A stretch of DNA of 39,553 nucleotides, from contig DLVV01000383.1 in NCBI GenBank assembly GCA_003445035.1, positions 6,083 to 45,635 of the forward strand, read 5' to 3'. Below are positions 36,532 to 39,553 of this stretch, in pieces (the first letter of the stretch is position 1; every line of letters starts with the position of its first letter). Both the position numbers and the translations under genes were made by a program. This stretch comes from Planctomycetaceae bacterium (lineage in GTDB: Bacteria > Planctomycetota > Planctomycetia > Planctomycetales > Planctomycetaceae). Below the pieces are notes generated by a model. That model was not told the origin of the DNA and did not search any database. It saw only the letters and a program-made list of their open reading frames with translations.

Positions 36532-36651
36532 TGTCGCGAGCCGGTCGACGGCGTCATCATCACGAGTGGACTCGGCCGAGTGGCCGTGTGTTTCTGATGT
36601 GGCTTCTCATTGGCGGCAACGGGGTGGCGGACAACGCGGTACGAGGCGCCG

Positions 36652-36837
36652 ATGGCAGTCCCCAAACGCAGGATCTCCAAGACTCGAGGCCGAAAACGCC
36701 GGACGCACATCCGTGCCCGGTCGATTCAGGTCGTCGTCTGCAAGGAGTGTCATCTCAGCATTCCGCCTCATGCGGTCTGCCCCCGCTGCGGGCATTACGC
36801 ACGGTTCAGCCGCCCGGTGGTGCCGTCCGACGATTGA
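36652..36837 (+). CDS. rpmF: 50S ribosomal protein L32
   Basis: The 61-residue product starts MAVPKRRISKTRGRKRRTHI, the standard bL32 opening, and has four cysteines (30, 33, 43, 46) in CKEC and CPRC, the zinc-binding form. The ATG at 36652 has GAGG upstream; the longer frame to 36610 is not needed. It lies 41 bases before plsX, and rpmF-plsX is one of the most conserved bacterial gene pairs, linking ribosome and membrane-lipid synthesis. Confidence 0.97.
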   Translation: MAVPKRRISKTRGRKRRTHIRARSIQVVVCKECHLSIPPHAVCPRCGHYARFSRPVVPSDD

Positions 36838-36878
36838 TCCGGGCGTCCGAGAGCCGGTTGTAGGAGGAGGGATCGGCG

Positions 36879-37909
36879 ATGCGGATCGCATTGGACGCGA
36901 TGGGCGGTGATGCAGCCCCCGGGGTCAACGTCGACGGCGCGTTGGCCGCCCTGGTGAACTCGCCCGACCTGTCGGTCGATCTTGTCGGTGATCCCACCGT
37001 GCTGGACCCGTTGTTGAGTGCGGCGGAGTTCGATGCCCAGCGACTGAGGGTCGTTGCGGCGTCCGACGTCGTCGAAATGGACGAAAAGCCGACCGAGGCC
37101 CTGAGACAGAAACCGGACAGTTCGATTGCGGTGGCCTGGAGGTTGATGGCTTCTCGCGAGGTTGACGCGGTGGTCAGCGCCGGCAACACCGGTGCCGTGG
37201 TGGCCGCGGGACTGAGGACAAAGCTGTTCCTGGCCGGTGTTCGTCGGCCAGGGATCGCAGTGACTCTGCCGACGATGCGAGGTCGCAGCGTGCTGGTCGA
37301 CGTGGGCGCCAACCCCGCGGCCCGGCCGGGACACCTGTTGCAGTACGCGGTGATGGGGGTGATCTACGCGCGTGAGGTGCTGGGAATCGACTCCCCCAGG
37401 GTGGGGTTGATGAATATCGGGAGCGAGGACACCAAGGGGAACACCCTCTATCGCGAGGCCCACCTGCTGCTGCAGGAATCGTCCCTGGCCGAACATTACG
37501 TCGGCAATGTCGAGGGGCGAGGGTTGTACCAGGGCGAGGCCGATGTGCTGGTCTGCGAAGGATTCGTGGGGAACGTGGTGCTGAAGGTCAGCGAGGGAAT
37601 GGCCGAGTTCCTGATCCGGGCCCTGGCCGAGGATGTGATCGGACAACTGGATTCCGAGCGGGACAAAGCCATGGCGGCTCTGAAGGAGGCTTCCAGGCAG
37701 TACCATTACCGGGAACATGGAGGGGCTCCGCTGTTGGGAATCGACGGTGTCTGCATGATCTGTCACGGCTCGAGTGACGCTCGTGCCATCGCCAATGCCC
37801 TGCGGGCCGCCACGACGCTCGAGTCTCGCCAGGTCAACGTCCAGATCGTCGAAGGCCTGGCGGTGGCCGCTGGTGAGTCTGCCGAGTTGACCGGAGGGAG
37901 CAGGCCGTC

Positions 37910-37913
<4 letters not shown>
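36879..37913 (+). CDS. plsX: Phosphate acyltransferase PlsX
   Basis: The 344-residue product makes acyl-phosphate from acyl-ACP for the first step of phospholipid synthesis. It starts IALDAMGGDAAPGVNVDGAL and has VSAGNTGAVVAAGLRTK, VDVGANPAARPGHLLQYAVM and CEGFVGNVVLKVSEGMAEFL. A strong AGGAGGAGG ribosome binding site precedes the ATG. Its stop overlaps the fabD start by four bases (ATGA), so both are translated together. Confidence 0.97.
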
Positions 37914-38821
<908 letters not shown>

Positions 38822-38992
38822 TCAGGACACTAGCCGCCACGGGCCTGACTGGAGTTCCCGACGTCGAATTCGCCAGAATCCTCTGCCGGACGCAGCTGTC
38901 CGAAGCCGCCCGATTCGGCTTTGTCCGTGCATCGTCGACCCCGTGTTTGGTCACGTGGCTCACATCGTTCTCGATCACGTTGCCATTTACGG

Positions 38993-39021
38993 TTTACAGT
39001 GACATGGCCGGGTGGTATATC
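38993..39021 (+). promoter_or_regulatory. Candidate promoter of acpP-fabF
   Basis: TTTACA (38993-38998), 17 bases, TATATC (39016-39021). Transcription would start near 39028, leaving a leader of about 143 bases before the acpP start. Confidence 0.5.
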
Positions 39022-39110
39022 AACGCCGAGAAGACTGGGCGAGGGATGCGGCCGGTACGGGGATGACCCGCGGCCGGAGAGGCGGTACTGGGGCGGGTGG
39101 TCCCAGTGGC

Positions 39111-39147
39111 CCTGTGGAGTCCGATGCTTGGTCCACAGGAATTTTTC
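39111..39147 (+). terminator. Terminator-like hairpin in the acpP leader
   Basis: CCTGTGGA (39111-39118) and TCCACAGG (39132-39139) form an 8-pair stem with a 13-base loop, followed by AATTTTTC. It has the look of a weak intrinsic terminator, ending 23 bases before the acpP start, so it may limit read-through from fabD or work as an attenuator. Confidence 0.5.
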
Positions 39148-39170
39148 TACGGTAGACGGAGGAACGGGGC

Positions 39171-39410
39171 GTGTCGGTCAGAGAGGAAGTCATCGAATTG
39201 GTCGCCGATCAACTCAGCGAGGATGCGGGCAACATCACCCCCGAGAGCAAGTTCCAGGACGACCTGAAGGCTGATTCACTCGACTTGGTCGAGTTGGTGA
39301 TGACCTTCGAGGACAAGTTCGGTATCTCGGTTCCGGATGAGGATTACGAGAAGATCGTCAGTGTGGGTGATGCGATCACTTACATTGACGCCAAACGCGA
39401 TAGTGCCTGA
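39171..39410 (+). CDS. acpP: Acyl carrier protein
   Basis: The 79-residue acidic product has S36 in KADSLDLVELVM, the site of the 4'-phosphopantetheine arm, and ends VSVGDAITYID, the usual last helix. The start is a GTG at 39171 preceded by GGAGGAACGGGGC. It carries growing acyl chains for FabD, FabF and PlsX. It is 9 bases before fabF. Confidence 0.97.
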   Translation: MSVREEVIELVADQLSEDAGNITPESKFQDDLKADSLDLVELVMTFEDKFGISVPDEDYEKIVSVGDAITYIDAKRDSA

Positions 39411-39419
39411 AGGCGAGTG

Positions 39420-39553
39420 ATGCGACGTGTCGTCGTCACCGGAATCTCAGTCGTTTCTCCGCTCGGCTGTGAGATCTCCGAGTTCTGGGACCGCCTCTGC
39501 ACAGGCAAGAGCGATATCGTTCCGCTGAGACGGTTCGACGTCGACGGATTCAA
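39420..39553 (+). CDS. fabF: 3-oxoacyl-ACP synthase II (partial, 5' end only)
   Basis: The first 44 residues, MRRVVVTGISVVSPLG then ISEFWDRLCTGKSDI and PLRRFDVDGF, match the N-terminus of FabF, the condensing enzyme of fatty-acid elongation. The ATG at 39420 has AAGGCGAG upstream and follows acpP closely, the standard order. The catalytic Cys and His residues lie outside the window. Confidence 0.93.
   Translation, partial: MRRVVVTGISVVSPLGCEISEFWDRLCTGKSDIVPLRRFDVDGF

Larger units (their letters stand above)
36204..36651. other. Divergent intergenic region between the DUF1559 gene and rpmF
   Basis: No gene is seen in these 448 bases. They hold divergent promoters (minus 36264-36293, plus 36456-36485), a G-rich tract GGGGCGGGGCGGGG at 36319-36332 upstream of the minus promoter, and a leader hairpin at 36490-36531 at the start of the rpmF transcript. 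The usual rpmF partner gene yceD (DUF177), often just upstream, is missing here. Confidence 0.6.
38822..39170. other. Intergenic region between fabD and acpP, with promoter and attenuator-like hairpin
   Basis: No gene or fabG remnant is seen; short frames crossing it show no family motif (no YxxxK or TGxxxGIG). It holds a candidate promoter at 38993-39021 and a hairpin with a T run at 39111-39147, so acpP can be expressed independently of fabD. Confidence 0.6.

Overview
The window (high G+C, genes close together on both strands) is almost certainly chromosomal DNA of a planctomycete (phylum Planctomycetota). The signs are a DUF1501 protein with a twin-arginine leader, a DUF1559 protein with a pilin-like N-terminus, a twin-arginine Gfo/Idh/MocA oxidoreductase, a xanthine-dehydrogenase-like three-subunit operon, and methenyl-tetrahydromethanopterin cyclohydrolase in a bacterium. 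No rRNA, tRNA, CRISPR array, insertion sequence, phage or plasmid gene was recognised. Starts were moved inward from the longest reading frame where a ribosome binding site, signal peptide or family alignment demanded it.

Left part (1-7.4 kb, minus strand): an inositol-monophosphatase-like enzyme, a fusion of a degenerate YrdC/Sua5 domain with a YwlE-type (arginine) phosphatase, ribose-5-phosphate isomerase B, then gcvH, gcvPA, gcvPB and a LipM/LplA-type lipoyl-transfer enzyme, ending in a partial FHA protein. The YrdC-YwlE-RpiB order recalls ywlC-ywlE-ywlF of Bacillus. The gcv genes plus the lipoyl enzyme form a glycine cleavage unit without gcvT in the window.

7.5-12.7 kb: an orphan secreted protein (+), then a minus-strand operon of a secreted protein, a secreted zinc-ribbon-like protein, mch and a RimK-like ATP-grasp ligase, suggesting tetrahydromethanopterin-dependent one-carbon metabolism; then a DUF1326 protein. 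12.9-17.0 kb: a molybdenum-hydroxylase operon (2Fe-2S, Mo and FAD subunits plus a Cys-rich 72-residue protein). Its iron-sulfur subunit has lost all four ligands of the plant-type cluster, three of them replaced by Asp. 17.0-22.9 kb: a DUF1445 (YcsI/D-glutamate cyclase-like) protein, a MOSC protein, a cyclophilin and a fused 5-oxoprolinase.

23-36 kb holds mostly single genes: an endonuclease III-like protein without its catalytic residues, a pyridine-nucleotide-disulfide-oxidoreductase-like protein without its usual flavin and disulfide motifs, an RluA-type pseudouridine synthase, a Gfo/Idh/MocA oxidoreductase, a PDZ protein, aconitase, an S9 peptidase, DUF1501 and DUF1559 proteins. The right end (36.4-39.5 kb, + strand) is the fatty-acid cluster rpmF-plsX-fabD-acpP-fabF, in which fabH and fabG are absent and acpP has its own candidate promoter and a terminator-like hairpin in its leader.

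The most unusual content is a set of four enzyme-family members that keep the fold but lose catalytic or cofactor residues (2Fe-2S subunit, YrdC domain, endonuclease III-like, flavoprotein-like), each in an intact reading frame. All functions are inferred from reading the sequence by eye; no database search was run.
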